Positions 1 to 8,398 of a stretch of DNA of 9,351 nt are shown piece by piece (the first letter of the stretch is position 1; each line of letters starts with the position of its first letter). The DNA is from Fidelibacterota bacterium (GTDB lineage Bacteria > Marinisomatota > Marinisomatia > Marinisomatales > TCS55): assembly GCA_004124535.1 (NCBI GenBank), contig SCKQ01000065.1:1-9351 (forward strand), read 5' to 3'. Below the pieces are notes generated by a model. It did no database searches and was not told the origin of the DNA. It saw nothing but the letters and a program-made list of their open reading frames with translations. A program made the translations under genes and the position numbers.

Positions 1-779
1 TTATTGCAGAGTGTATTAAGATATAAGCGATTAAACTGACCGTCGTAAAATTTGCATGCTTCCCGGTCATATGAACTATCTGATGCAGGTATTACAGTAT
101 TTAGGTTAAGGGTTATACCTATTTCAGAATGTTTTGAATTATTCCTTATCTCTGGAATTGCCATTCCATGGGAAAGTAATAAATGGTGTGCAGCAGCAAG
201 ACTTTTTACCCAGTTATTTTTTAGTCCAGGAGGTTTATACCCTCCAATATATCCTATATAGCTGATACACCACGGTTCATTATGTGTAATCCAATTTCTA
301 ACTCTATCACCCAGGTGTTTACTAACATGGTAACTGTATTTTACAAATTGATGTACAATATCCCTTTCAGGCCAGCCACCCGCATCTTCCAGACCCTGGG
401 GAATATCCCAATGGTTTAATGTAATGAAAGGGATAATATCATTCTCAAGCAGCGCATCAACCAATTTGCTGTAAAAATCTAGTCCAGATTGGTTTGGTAT
501 TTTCTCAACACCCGTTGGAAATATTCTCGGCCAGCTGATTGAAAAGCGGTAAGCGCTTATTCCCATTTCTTTCATTAAGGTTACGTCCTGCGGCCACAGG
601 TGATAATGGTCGCAGGCAATATCACCGTTATCATTATTTTTTATATTTCCCGCAGTATGACTGAAGGTGTCCCAAACGGATGGTCCCTTTCCCCCCACAT
701 CCGGAGCGCCTTCAATTTGATAGCTTGAAGTGGCTGCCCCCCATATAAAATTTTCAGGGAATGCGTTCTGTTCAGACAT
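1..779 (-). CDS. GH1 beta-glucosidase, N-terminal 259 residues (runs off window)
   Basis: Glycoside hydrolase family 1 enzyme that should release glucose from the non-reducing end of imported beta-glucosides. The frame is open from an ATG at 779 to the window edge, giving 259 codons of a family usually about 440-460 long. Visible hallmarks are the N-terminal signature FIWGAATSSYQIEGA (about residues 11-25), FSISWPRIFPTG, NHWDIPQGLEDAGGW, and the acid/base motif THNEPW with Glu168, close to Glu166 of Thermotoga BglA. The nucleophile motif (ENG) lies outside the window. There is no signal peptide, so it should be cytoplasmic. The ATG overlaps the end of the ATPase gene by 8 bp (ATGTCTGA), and AAGGA at 792-788 gives a good ribosome site with 8 nt spacing. 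It is the last visible gene of the operon. The family is certain. Substrate preference (laminaribiose, cellobiose or other) is inferred from context. Confidence 0.95.
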   Translation of the reverse strand, partial: MSEQNAFPENFIWGAATSSYQIEGAPDVGGKGPSVWDTFSHTAGNIKNNDNGDIACDHYHLWPQDVTLMKEMGISAYRFSISWPRIFPTGVEKIPNQSGLDFYSKLVDALLENDIIPFITLNHWDIPQGLEDAGGWPERDIVHQFVKYSYHVSKHLGDRVRNWITHNEPWCISYIGYIGGYKPPGLKNNWVKSLAAAHHLLLSHGMAIPEIRNNSKHSEIGITLNLNTVIPASDSSYDREACKFYDGQFNRLYLNTLCN

Positions 780-2448
780 TATTAACATCCTTTTCCTTCG
801 TATTATTATCGAAAGACAAGCTCTTAAGCCAGCCTGGTGAAGCTGCTTTTACTAATTGTTTTGTATACGTTTTTTCGGGTGACTGGATCAGGTCTTCAGC
901 GAGGCCTTGTTCAACAATTGAACCATGTTGAAGGACGATAATTCTGTCTGCTAAATATCGTGCGGATGCCAGATCATGGGTTATAAAAATGATTGACAAG
1001 TTCTTTTTGATTCGCATCTGGGCCAGGATCTCTAGGATCTCCATACGTATAGATACGTCCAGCATAGAAGTAGGCTCATCGGCCACGATCAGGTCAGGTC
1101 CTAGGCTCAGTGCTCTGGCTATTGCTACCCTCTGACGCTCTCCGCCAGACATTTCATGAGGAAATTTTTCTGCAAACATGGCCCCTGGACAAAGATCCAC
1201 GTTTTCCAACAAATCGACAATATGATCAAATAATACATCTTTTTGTATTAACCGGTGCCGTAAAAGAGGTCTGGCCAAGTGATGATAAACAGTGTGTACT
1301 GAATTGAGGGATCCAAATGGATCTTGAAATATCATCTGAACCTGTCTCCTATATTCCAGGGGCACTCTCCGTGCTTCTGATACTCGTATTCTGGCATTCT
1401 TAAGATGGATATTCCCTGCCGTGGGTCGGAGCAATAGTGTAATCAGTTTTGCGATGGTGCTTTTCCCACTGCCAGATTCTCCAACTAGAGCTACGATTTC
1501 GCCAGGAAATATCTGGAAGGATACATCTTTAACAGCCTTGATCAGTTTCGGCCGAAAAAATCCAGAAATGGGGAAACTCTTGCTGAGATTCTGTACTTCC
1601 AGGAGAGGTTTACTGCCGAAATCTCGATTCTTTGGTTTGGAGAGTATCCCTTTTTTCCGAGTTCCTGATGCAGACGGAAGTGCCCCAATTAATTTTTTAG
1701 TATAGGAATGCTCACCGCCCCCACGGATTTTTTGTGCTTGACCCAATTCAATTAGTTTACCATTTCTCATGATTGCCAGTCGGTCCGCAAACTCTAATAA
1801 TAGATTCAGGTCATGGGTAATGAAAAGGATTGTAAAACCAAGTTCTTTACGTAGTTCAATAATTTTTGCAAGGATTTCACGTTCTACAATAACATCAAGG
1901 GCAGTGGTAGGTTCATCCATAATAATGAGTGGCGGCATTAGAGCCAGGGCGATAGCAATCACGACTCTTTGTCTCATCCCACCTGATAGCTGGTGCGGAT
2001 AGCTATCCAGACGACTAACGTCAATGTCAATTAAGGATAATAATTCGTGTATGCGATTATCCACATCTTTCCCAGTTAGATCACTATGAATTTCCAGAAC
2101 ATCTTTGATCTGTTCTCGTATTGTCAGCACAGGGTTTAGCGCATTCAAGGCGCTCTGCATTACGATTGAAATCTGTTTCCAGCGGTATTGTAACACTTCA
2201 GTGTTTGAGATAGAAAGAATATCTTTATTATCAATTATCACTTTACCACCTGTAATAACGGCAGGAGGGGGCAAGGTGCGCAATATGGCCTGTACCATAG
2301 TACTCTTTCCGCTCCCAGACTCTCCCACCAACCCGAATATCTCTCCTTGCTGGATATCAAAAGACACATCCTGTACAGCGTATACAGGGTCACCAGCTGT
2401 AATATAACTCACGGAAAGGTTGCGGATGGAGAGGGCAGAATTATTCAT
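772..2448 (-). CDS. Fused double ABC ATPase of a Dpp/Opp-type oligosaccharide transporter
   Basis: Powers import through the two neighbouring permeases. One 558-residue chain carries both nucleotide-binding domains that are separate proteins (DppD and DppF) in many relatives. Domain 1: Walker A GESGSGKST 42-50, Q-loop VMQSALNALNP, signature LSGGMRQRV 154-162, Walker B LIIMDEP 174-180, H-loop His212. Domain 2: Walker A 323-331, Q-loop FQDPFGSLN, signature MSGGERQRV 433-441, Walker B LIVADEP 453-459, His491. All catalytic motifs are intact in both halves. Domain 1 ends in a short HSYTKKLIGALPS oligopeptide-transporter tail. I chose the ATG at 2448 over the in-frame TTG at 2460 because it gives the same 8 bp stop/start overlap (ATGAATAA) with the upstream gene as seen at the next junction. 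No strong Shine-Dalgarno precedes it, so translational coupling is likely. Although the family is often labelled peptide transport, the flanking glycosidases point to beta-glucan oligosaccharides. Confidence 0.95.
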   Translation of the reverse strand: MNNSALSIRNLSVSYITAGDPVYAVQDVSFDIQQGEIFGLVGESGSGKSTMVQAILRTLPPPAVITGGKVIIDNKDILSISNTEVLQYRWKQISIVMQSALNALNPVLTIREQIKDVLEIHSDLTGKDVDNRIHELLSLIDIDVSRLDSYPHQLSGGMRQRVVIAIALALMPPLIIMDEPTTALDVIVEREILAKIIELRKELGFTILFITHDLNLLLEFADRLAIMRNGKLIELGQAQKIRGGGEHSYTKKLIGALPSASGTRKKGILSKPKNRDFGSKPLLEVQNLSKSFPISGFFRPKLIKAVKDVSFQIFPGEIVALVGESGSGKSTIAKLITLLLRPTAGNIHLKNARIRVSEARRVPLEYRRQVQMIFQDPFGSLNSVHTVYHHLARPLLRHRLIQKDVLFDHIVDLLENVDLCPGAMFAEKFPHEMSGGERQRVAIARALSLGPDLIVADEPTSMLDVSIRMEILEILAQMRIKKNLSIIFITHDLASARYLADRIIVLQHGSIVEQGLAEDLIQSPEKTYTKQLVKAASPGWLKSLSFDNNTKEKDVNNV

Positions 2449-3370
2449 TGTCTTGCACAACTGGAGTTATCCCGTTGACAGCCTTATCCCTTGGAATATT
2501 TTCACGCCATACCCGTTCTGAGATCAACCGTGGATTGGTTACTTCATCAATGCCAAAATTGATCAACGTTAGAGCAAAACTCACAATGGCAATACTTAGC
2601 CCGGTAGGTACAAAGGTCCACCAGGATCCTGTGAGCAGAGCCATGTCGTTACTGGCCCAGTACAGGTTGGTTCCCCAGGTAATCGTGCTTACATCGCCCA
2701 ATCCCAAAAATTCCAACCCCACTTGGGCGCCAATAGCATAAATAGACGCACCAATGAAAGAAGAAGCAAGAAGAGAAAGCATACGTGGCATAATTTCTAT
2801 GACAATAATTCTGATGTTACGTTCCCCACTGACGATTGCGGCTGATACAAAATCACGACTTCGAAACGTCATCATCTGGGAACGAATTACACGGGCATTC
2901 CAAGCCCACCCGGTAAGCACCAATACACCCGTTAATGTCGCAGGTCCTGGCGGGAGCCAACTGGCAAGGATCACCATCAGCGGCAGGCCCGGCATGACTA
3001 GAAATACATTGATAAGCAAGGACAGTATGTCATCAATGCGGCCACCATAATACCCAGATATTCCGCCAATCAGGGCACCAATCAGGACAACCATAATGCC
3101 AGTGGTGAAACCAACCAGTAGTGTCTGCCGCGCTCCGGAAATTGTCTGAGCAAGTACATCTTGGCCTTGACCATTGGTTCCTAGCCAGTGTTCCCAGGAA
3201 GGAGGTGAAAGTGGCGTGCTCAGAAATGCTGTGGGGTCCTGAGTAATGAAAGGACCAAATACTGCAAGAAAAATAAAAAGAAAAATGATACAAACCCCTG
3301 TTACTGCCTTGCGGTTCTGGATGATACCTGTGATCCAGCGAGAAAAAATGCTGTTGTGGATATAGTCCAT
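2441..3370 (-). CDS. ABC transporter permease, DppC/OppC type
   Basis: Inner-membrane permease, second of the pair, 309 residues from the chosen start. The DppC-type signature HWLGTNGQGQDVLAQTI (about 61-77) follows the first membrane segment (about 22-43). Further hydrophobic segments lie near 85-105, 115-137, 143-160, 198-222 and 252-272. The cytoplasmic coupling (EAA) loop is recognisable at about 176-198 (SAAIVSGERNIRIIVIEIMP). An in-frame TTG at 3400 would add ten residues, but the ATG at 3370 has AAGGA about 10 nt upstream and leaves a 7 bp gap after the first permease, so I prefer it. The charged C-terminal tail (from about 280) is somewhat long. It works with the DppB-like partner, the fused ATPase and the binding lipoprotein. 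The family is firm; an oligosaccharide cargo is inferred from context. Confidence 0.95.
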   Translation of the reverse strand: MDYIHNSIFSRWITGIIQNRKAVTGVCIIFLFIFLAVFGPFITQDPTAFLSTPLSPPSWEHWLGTNGQGQDVLAQTISGARQTLLVGFTTGIMVVLIGALIGGISGYYGGRIDDILSLLINVFLVMPGLPLMVILASWLPPGPATLTGVLVLTGWAWNARVIRSQMMTFRSRDFVSAAIVSGERNIRIIVIEIMPRMLSLLASSFIGASIYAIGAQVGLEFLGLGDVSTITWGTNLYWASNDMALLTGSWWTFVPTGLSIAIVSFALTLINFGIDEVTNPRLISERVWRENIPRDKAVNGITPVVQDNE

Positions 3371-3377
3371 TATATAT

Positions 3378-4364
3378 TTATTTCCTTGTCCTTGGATCAA
3401 AAAATAAAATGAGAATATCTACTATCCAATTTGCAGCCAGTACTGCAAATGTAATTGTCATGAACAATCCCTGCATGAGTGGAAAATCCTGAGCCCGTAC
3501 TGCTTGCAGCAACAGATATCCTTGTCCAGGGTAAGAAAAAATAATTTCTGTTAATAATGCACCACTAAGAACAAATCCCAGTGCCATTCCAAATCCTGTG
3601 AAATTTGGTAAGATTGCATTACGTGCGGCATAGCGTAACATAATTAGGCGGGAAGAAAGTCCCTTTGCGTGGGCAAAAGAAATGTAATCTGTACCGAGGG
3701 TGGTGATCATAATATTTCGCATGGAGAGCATCCAGCCCCCAAGACTTACTATTATCATGGTTGATGCCGGCAGTATAGCATGATAAAGTGCGCTCAAGAT
3801 AAAAGGAATATTAAACCCGGGCGTTACATCATTCCCGTAAGCATGACCAAGGGGAAACCAACTCAGTTCAAAACCAAAAATATACAGTGCTACCATAGCC
3901 AACCAGAAATAGGGGAATGCACCTATAAATGCCAGAGCAGGCGGAAGGATAGAATCCAGTTTACCACTTCTGTTCCAGGCAATGATGGTGCCCAATAGGG
4001 TTCCTAAAGAAAAGGAAATAATTAGGGAAAAGCCAGCAAGAAAAATTGTCCAAAGAAGGGCGCTGGAGATTATGTTTGTCACTGGCTCGGGGAAATATGC
4101 AATTGAAATTCCCAAGTCTCCCTGTAAAATACTTTTAAGGTAAGACCAATATTGCCCCAACAAGGGTTCATCGGTTAATCCGAAGGTTTCTCGAAGAGCA
4201 TTCATAGCTTCAGGTTTAAGCTTACCTCGAAACCGGGCAAAAATAATAGCTGCTGGATCACCTGGCATCAGCCTTGGAATGAAAAAATTAAGCGTTAATG
4301 CCGCCCATGCTGCTACGAAATAAAATCCTAATCGTCGTAGTAAATAATTTACTGAATGATTCAT
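3378..4364 (-). CDS. ABC transporter permease, DppB/OppB type
   Basis: Inner-membrane permease, first of the pair, 328 residues, a normal length for the family. It begins with the typical YLLRRLGFYFVAAWAALTL membrane segment (about 11-30), followed by the family motif FFIPRLMPGDPA. Other hydrophobic segments lie near 103-129, 140-165, 195-215, 256-278 and 298-322. The EAA loop is at about 228-250 (ISFAHAKGLSSRLIMLRYAA). The C-terminus DILILFFDPRTRK is characteristic of DppB proteins. The ATG at 4364 overlaps the stop of the binding-protein gene in the sequence ATGA, implying coupled translation, with a purine-rich GAAGAGA just upstream. There is no sign of truncation. The family is confident. 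The cargo is inferred from the flanking glycosidases to be beta-glucan oligosaccharides rather than peptides. Confidence 0.95.
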   Translation of the reverse strand: MNHSVNYLLRRLGFYFVAAWAALTLNFFIPRLMPGDPAAIIFARFRGKLKPEAMNALRETFGLTDEPLLGQYWSYLKSILQGDLGISIAYFPEPVTNIISSALLWTIFLAGFSLIISFSLGTLLGTIIAWNRSGKLDSILPPALAFIGAFPYFWLAMVALYIFGFELSWFPLGHAYGNDVTPGFNIPFILSALYHAILPASTMIIVSLGGWMLSMRNIMITTLGTDYISFAHAKGLSSRLIMLRYAARNAILPNFTGFGMALGFVLSGALLTEIIFSYPGQGYLLLQAVRAQDFPLMQGLFMTITFAVLAANWIVDILILFFDPRTRK

Positions 4365-6013
4365 CGTCTCTTCAGATTCACGAGTACCAGCAGGTTCTCA
4401 GGTGGATAGTTTGGTGATAAGGTGGCATATGGGTTTTCTTTGCTTGGGAAATTTGTAAAATATTTAGTATTGCATTCTGCCCAGGATGCTTCCGCAAATA
4501 GAGGCAGGGAAGGAGCATGCTCAATAAATAAATGTTGTAGTTTGTATATGATTTCTGTTATTTCGTTCTGGTCAGACGTTTGTTCGTATTTTCTGAAAAG
4601 TGAGTCTGCAGAAGCCAGGCTAAAACGGTGCCAATTTACGTCGGCAGTTTCGCCTATCGGTTTCAAATACTCGGAAGACATCATACCTCTATAAAGCGCA
4701 TAAGGCGTGGTCCCCTTTTCGGCCCAACCGATAGCTAACTCAAATTCGCCCTTTTGCATACGGCTTATCCAAGCTCCGAAATCGTAGGTTTTCAGTTTTG
4801 CTTTTATTCCAACATTTTTAAGATTTTGGCTTACGACTTGAGCGGAGCGGATCCAATCGCTCCAGCCTGATACAATGATAATATCGAATTCCAGGGGTAA
4901 TCCATTCTGCGTATACCTCAGCCCTGATTTATCTTTAATGAAGCCGGCATCATTCAATAGCATATTTGCCTTTACCGGGTCATATACAGTCCAGTTTTCT
5001 CTCTGATTTAAATAAGGCGAATGCCATTTAGACATTGGACCAGATACTCCCGACACATGTGCTGGTTCAGTATAGTCATACATTCCAACCTTAACCACGA
5101 GTTCGCGGTCAATCGCGTAACTGATTGCTTTTCGTACTCTAACGTCACTGAGTATAGGATCCTTCGTATTCGTATGAAGAAAGGTTGTGTGACCCGTTAG
5201 CGGAAACCAATACTTGTGATGTTCAGTATCTTTTGATACGAAGACACGATCAACAGCAGGAATGAAGGCTCCTGCCCAATCCAGGTTGCCGCTCAGTAAT
5301 GCGAGTGTAACCTGTTCATTGCTAGGGTAGGTTGGAAAAATGAGTTTGTTTATCTGTGGCTTTCCTTTTTGCCAGTAGTTGGGGTTTTTCCCTAGTTCCC
5401 ATAATTGACTATCAAATCGAATAATTTCTGTAAAAGGTCCCGTTCCAACAGGGTTTGGATTGGAATATTTCACTGGGTCGTCTATTTTGTTCCATATGTG
5501 CTTTGCAACAATTGATTGTGTGGCAAGAGCATCAAATCCAGGGACGTAAATTCGTTTAAACTCGAATTTTACAATAGTATCGGACACTGCAACTACTTCC
5601 TTTAGATATCCCCAGTAGTCTCGAGTATCTAGAGCACGGTGTTTTCTTTTGATGTTAAACGTAAAAGCCACGTCCTCCGCGGAAAATGGTTCTCCGTCAG
5701 ACCATTTTACACCATTACGAATTAGCATCTTCAAAACTTTATTGCCATTTTCCCATGTATAGTCGAGTGCGAGCCAGGGCACGTATTCGCCCGTCATAGA
5801 ATTGTAAATAAATAATGGTTCATATATCCCGGAGGAAGTTGGCCACCTTGCCGAACCTGCAGGACTTAGAGGATTAAAGTTTCGCACCCATGATATTTGG
5901 GCTTCCTGGTAAACTGTAAGTCCATCTCGTTTTTTCAATTCGTTCCTGTTTTCGCATCCAACAAGAATGAATAAACTTATAAGTATAAGATAGGATAAAT
6001 TTTTTAAAATCAT
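4361..6013 (-). CDS. Solute-binding lipoprotein (SBP_bac_5 family), probable oligosaccharide binder
   Basis: Lipid-anchored capture protein of the ABC importer, 550 residues. The N-terminus has a short basic start, a hydrophobic stretch and the lipobox LVGC, so Cys20 should be lipidated after signal peptidase II cleavage. The family-5 signature is visible at about 102-119 (VKWSDGEPFSAEDVAFTF), and RVRKAISYAIDRELVVKVGM is the usual later block. This family includes peptide binders and also the beta-glucoside and cello-oligosaccharide binders of Thermotoga; the early SWVRNFNPLSPAG and YEPLFIYNSMTGEYVPWLA stretches resemble the latter group as I remember it. It is the first transporter gene, 15 bp after the GH16 stop, with only a weak AAGA ribosome site. 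Placement directly between a laminarinase and the permeases supports laminari-oligosaccharide binding, but specificity cannot be read from the sequence. The family is certain. Confidence 0.93.
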   Translation of the reverse strand: MILKNLSYLILISLFILVGCENRNELKKRDGLTVYQEAQISWVRNFNPLSPAGSARWPTSSGIYEPLFIYNSMTGEYVPWLALDYTWENGNKVLKMLIRNGVKWSDGEPFSAEDVAFTFNIKRKHRALDTRDYWGYLKEVVAVSDTIVKFEFKRIYVPGFDALATQSIVAKHIWNKIDDPVKYSNPNPVGTGPFTEIIRFDSQLWELGKNPNYWQKGKPQINKLIFPTYPSNEQVTLALLSGNLDWAGAFIPAVDRVFVSKDTEHHKYWFPLTGHTTFLHTNTKDPILSDVRVRKAISYAIDRELVVKVGMYDYTEPAHVSGVSGPMSKWHSPYLNQRENWTVYDPVKANMLLNDAGFIKDKSGLRYTQNGLPLEFDIIIVSGWSDWIRSAQVVSQNLKNVGIKAKLKTYDFGAWISRMQKGEFELAIGWAEKGTTPYALYRGMMSSEYLKPIGETADVNWHRFSLASADSLFRKYEQTSDQNEITEIIYKLQHLFIEHAPSLPLFAEASWAECNTKYFTNFPSKENPYATLSPNYPPENLLVLVNLKRR

Positions 6014-6028
6014 TTTTATATCTTAAAA

Positions 6029-7309
6029 TTATTTCTGAGTATAAACTCTCACATAATCAATTTCCATTTTAGTGGGAAAGGCGTCATTATCTACGCCTTT
6101 AGCGCCTCCCCACCAGCCACCAACCGCGATGTTGAACAACAAGTGAAATCTTTGATCAAAGGGCCATCTTTCCCACGATTGATTCCCTCCCGAGTATTTG
6201 AAAAAACTTTTATTATTTACCGAAACGCTTATTTCATTCTCATTCCATTCTAAAATGTACTTATTAAATCCTTTGCAAGCGTTCGGAATTTTAATTGTAC
6301 CTTGTTGATCCGTCCCATACAAATCCCCAGCGTGTGCGATAGTATGCACTGAGCCAACAATGTCTCCTTCATTAAAGCCTACATGCTCTAATATGTCAAT
6401 CTCGCCGCTGTAGGGCCAGGGACCATAGGTCCAATCGGTAGGTAGGGCCCAAAACGCGCACCAGGTGCCCCGACCTTGTGGAAGTTTGGCTCTTATTTCA
6501 AAACGACCATACTTCCAACTGTTTTTCGTTTTTATTCTAGCGGAAGTGTATTCGGATCCTCTGAATGATTCTTTCCTTGCCTCTATGATTAATTTGCCAT
6601 TTTTAATTCTAACGTTGTTAGGAACGTCTGTATAGTATTGGAGTTCATTATTGCCCCAGCCTTCGCCAGTCACCCAATTCAGTTCTTTGTCTATCCTGGT
6701 AATCATTGTATTACTGCTTGTTTTTTCAAGAGATTTATTTGGGAAATAAGTTCCTTTTAATCCCGGCTCCCCGGTGCTTGTTACCAGGTTTTTACTTGGA
6801 ATAAGGCTTTTTGGAAAAGAATCACATTCCCATCCAAGAATCATTGCTTCACCTCCGCCTTCTTCAAAATATTCAACCCGGATGGAGTATTCTTGGTTTG
6901 CCTGGAGCTTTATTTTTCCGGCAGACTCTGTTGCCGGTTGAGGCTTCCATTGATCAATAATCAGGTGTTCATCAACATATAACCTGACACCGTCATCCGA
7001 TACGGTGTAGAAGGTATACTCAGATGAATCTTCGGTTTTTAATTTCCCTTCCCAACGCACTGAAAAATTATCCTTGGGAAATCCCTCCGGTACAAATATA
7101 GGCGAACTGATTCCGTAGGCATCAAATACAGGCGCACCTGTGCCTATATCAAATCCCCAGTCCGCGGCATTAATGGTAGAGTCACCAAATTCATCTTGCC
7201 AAACTATATCCCAGCCATCCAATTCAGAATTGTTTGCGGACTTGCCGTATAAAATAGATAAGATAACAAAAAAACCCAGAACCGGGATAAGTTTGGGTTT
7301 AATAATCAC
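6029..7309 (-). CDS. Secreted GH16 endo-beta-glucanase (laminarinase-like) with nested PA14 domain
   Basis: Exported enzyme predicted to cut beta-1,3-glucan, 426 residues. Residues 1 to about 25 are a Sec signal peptide (basic start, hydrophobic core, cleavage near KSA). The GH16 fold starts at about 33 (WDIVWQDEF), breaks off after WGFDIGTG (58), and resumes near 215 with GEGWGNNELQYYTD. The active site is GEIDILEHVG, with Glu303 the expected nucleophile, Asp305, and Glu308 the acid/base, i.e. the ExDxxE form typical of laminarinases. The fold ends with MEIDYVRVYTQK. Residues about 59-214 are a PA14 carbohydrate-binding type module, with hallmark YTFYTVSDDGVRLYVD at 98-113. Its N-terminal strand (GLKGTYF, 183-189) comes after its body. 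The start is GTG at 7309: no ATG lies between it and an in-frame TAG about 45 nt upstream, and the ribosome site is weak. It follows the regulator by 17 bp. Family and active site are confident; laminarin as substrate is likely. Confidence 0.94.
   Translation of the reverse strand: MIIKPKLIPVLGFFVILSILYGKSANNSELDGWDIVWQDEFGDSTINAADWGFDIGTGAPVFDAYGISSPIFVPEGFPKDNFSVRWEGKLKTEDSSEYTFYTVSDDGVRLYVDEHLIIDQWKPQPATESAGKIKLQANQEYSIRVEYFEEGGGEAMILGWECDSFPKSLIPSKNLVTSTGEPGLKGTYFPNKSLEKTSSNTMITRIDKELNWVTGEGWGNNELQYYTDVPNNVRIKNGKLIIEARKESFRGSEYTSARIKTKNSWKYGRFEIRAKLPQGRGTWCAFWALPTDWTYGPWPYSGEIDILEHVGFNEGDIVGSVHTIAHAGDLYGTDQQGTIKIPNACKGFNKYILEWNENEISVSVNNKSFFKYSGGNQSWERWPFDQRFHLLFNIAVGGWWGGAKGVDNDAFPTKMEIDYVRVYTQK
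6668..7135 (-). other. PA14 domain inserted inside the GH16 domain, in permuted order
   Basis: This encodes about residues 59-214 of the GH16 protein. The body of the module comes first: FPKDNFSVRWEGKL, then YTFYTVSDDGVRLYVD, IIDQW, and YSIRVEYFEEGGGEAMILGW. A linker-like LIPSKNL follows, and only then the strand that normally opens a PA14 domain (GLKGTYFPNKSL...ITRIDKELNW). Both borders fall at a GTG-like turn: DIGTG on entry and NWVTG on exit. That turn occurs both in GH16 enzymes (GTG before WGNNELQYYT) and in typical PA14 domains. The boundaries are estimates from motif recall, not from an alignment. Confidence 0.8.
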
Positions 7310-7326
7310 TTTAAGAAAACTTAGGA

Positions 7327-8322
7327 TTAGTTTTTGGAATTGGTGCTGTTTCTAATCTTGATTCCCACGGGGATCATAGAAATATTTCCATAACTATCGC
7401 TGTTGTCGGCTACCATATTTTCAATAATACGAATTGATTTTTTCCCCAATTCATGAAAGTCTGTGACAATAGATGTTAGTTCTGGAGTGAAAGTTTCACA
7501 GAAGGAGAGATTGTCATAGCCTGCAATTATAAAATCATCCGGTATTTTGTAGCCACTTTCTATGGCGGCTTTCATAAACCCAAAACAGGAATAATCATTG
7601 CCACCAAAAATAGCAATATCCTTCAGGCCGGTATTTTTATATTCTGCAAAGGCTGCTTTTCCCAAAGAGCTGCTAAAATCTCCTTCAAAAGACCAGACTA
7701 ATTCCAAATCGTCATTTTCATTGATATGATTTAGAAATCCATTTTTACGGAATAATGCATCCGCTCGATTGGATGGCCCAGATATAAAACCAAATTTTTT
7801 ATAGCCTTGTTCTTCAAAATGTTTTGCTAGCATATAACCACCACGGTAGGAATCAAAACAAACCGTATCAATTTTTGGATTTTTTGATGGTAACAGGGAT
7901 AAAATAGGATATTGACCTACTCCTTCTTTTATTTTGAGATAGTCTTTATTAGTCATTGAAGGAAGAAATAGACAAATACCGCCATGTTTTTTACTAAGGT
8001 TAATAATATCATCAACGAGATTATCATTTTGTTGTGCAACATATGAAAAAATAATTTCGGAACCGGAACTTTCGCTTGCTTTATAAAAACCATTCATCAA
8101 GGAAGCGTAGAATTCGCCTTCAAATAGTTTCATAACCAGGGCTATAGACAATTGATGGTTTTCACCCGCTTTTATAAAAAGGGGATACCCAAGTTTTCGT
8201 GCTGAAACATAAATATGTTCTTCACTAGTACTATGGTTCCTTTTCTGGCGACTCAATGCTCTCGAAACCGTCGCGATTGATAGTCCCGTATCGTCAGCTA
8301 TATGTTTTAAGGTTACACGCAT
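7327..8322 (-). CDS. LacI-family transcriptional regulator
   Basis: Sugar-responsive DNA-binding regulator, 331 residues, a typical family length. The N-terminal helix-turn-helix is TLKHIADDTGLSIATVSRAL (4-23), followed by the hinge region ending ARKLGY (41-46). A periplasmic-binding-protein-like effector domain runs from about 57 to the end. Landmarks are the LSIALVMKLFEGEFYASLMNG strand-helix opening, the VCFDSYRGGYMLAKHF block, FGFISGP, a family-typical IIAGYDNLSF at about 265-274, and the usual closing IRNST. It is the first gene of the operon, starting at ATG 8322 after a 313 bp divergent spacer, with only a weak ribosome site. Being co-transcribed with the laminarinase and transporter, it probably represses or activates its own operon in response to an imported glucoside. 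The effector is unknown. Confidence 0.95.
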   Translation of the reverse strand: MRVTLKHIADDTGLSIATVSRALSRQKRNHSTSEEHIYVSARKLGYPLFIKAGENHQLSIALVMKLFEGEFYASLMNGFYKASESSGSEIIFSYVAQQNDNLVDDIINLSKKHGGICLFLPSMTNKDYLKIKEGVGQYPILSLLPSKNPKIDTVCFDSYRGGYMLAKHFEEQGYKKFGFISGPSNRADALFRKNGFLNHINENDDLELVWSFEGDFSSSLGKAAFAEYKNTGLKDIAIFGGNDYSCFGFMKAAIESGYKIPDDFIIAGYDNLSFCETFTPELTSIVTDFHELGKKSIRIIENMVADNSDSYGNISMIPVGIKIRNSTNSKN

Positions 8323-8398
8323 ATTAATATTTTAGTGCTTAAATACTCCATATAAATTAAAGAATAATCATAATCATTGCAATAAATTATCATATAAT

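Noticed and set aside
52..261. Plus-strand 69-codon ORF at the left edge
   Set aside because: It lies antisense inside the GH1 frame, which carries clear family motifs on the minus strand. Its translation has no recognisable feature.
1110..3050. Several plus-strand ORFs of 65-100 codons opposite the ATPase and second permease genes
   Set aside because: They are shadows of well-supported minus-strand genes, with no ribosome sites or motifs of their own.
3033..3293. Minus-strand 86-codon ORF inside the second permease gene
   Set aside because: It is a frame-shifted reading of the DppC-type permease. The true frame has the complete family signature and intact length.
7310..7326. Possible terminator or separate promoter between the regulator and GH16 genes
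   Set aside because: The 17 bp gap has no room for a hairpin with a T-run or for a promoter, so the genes are read as one operon.
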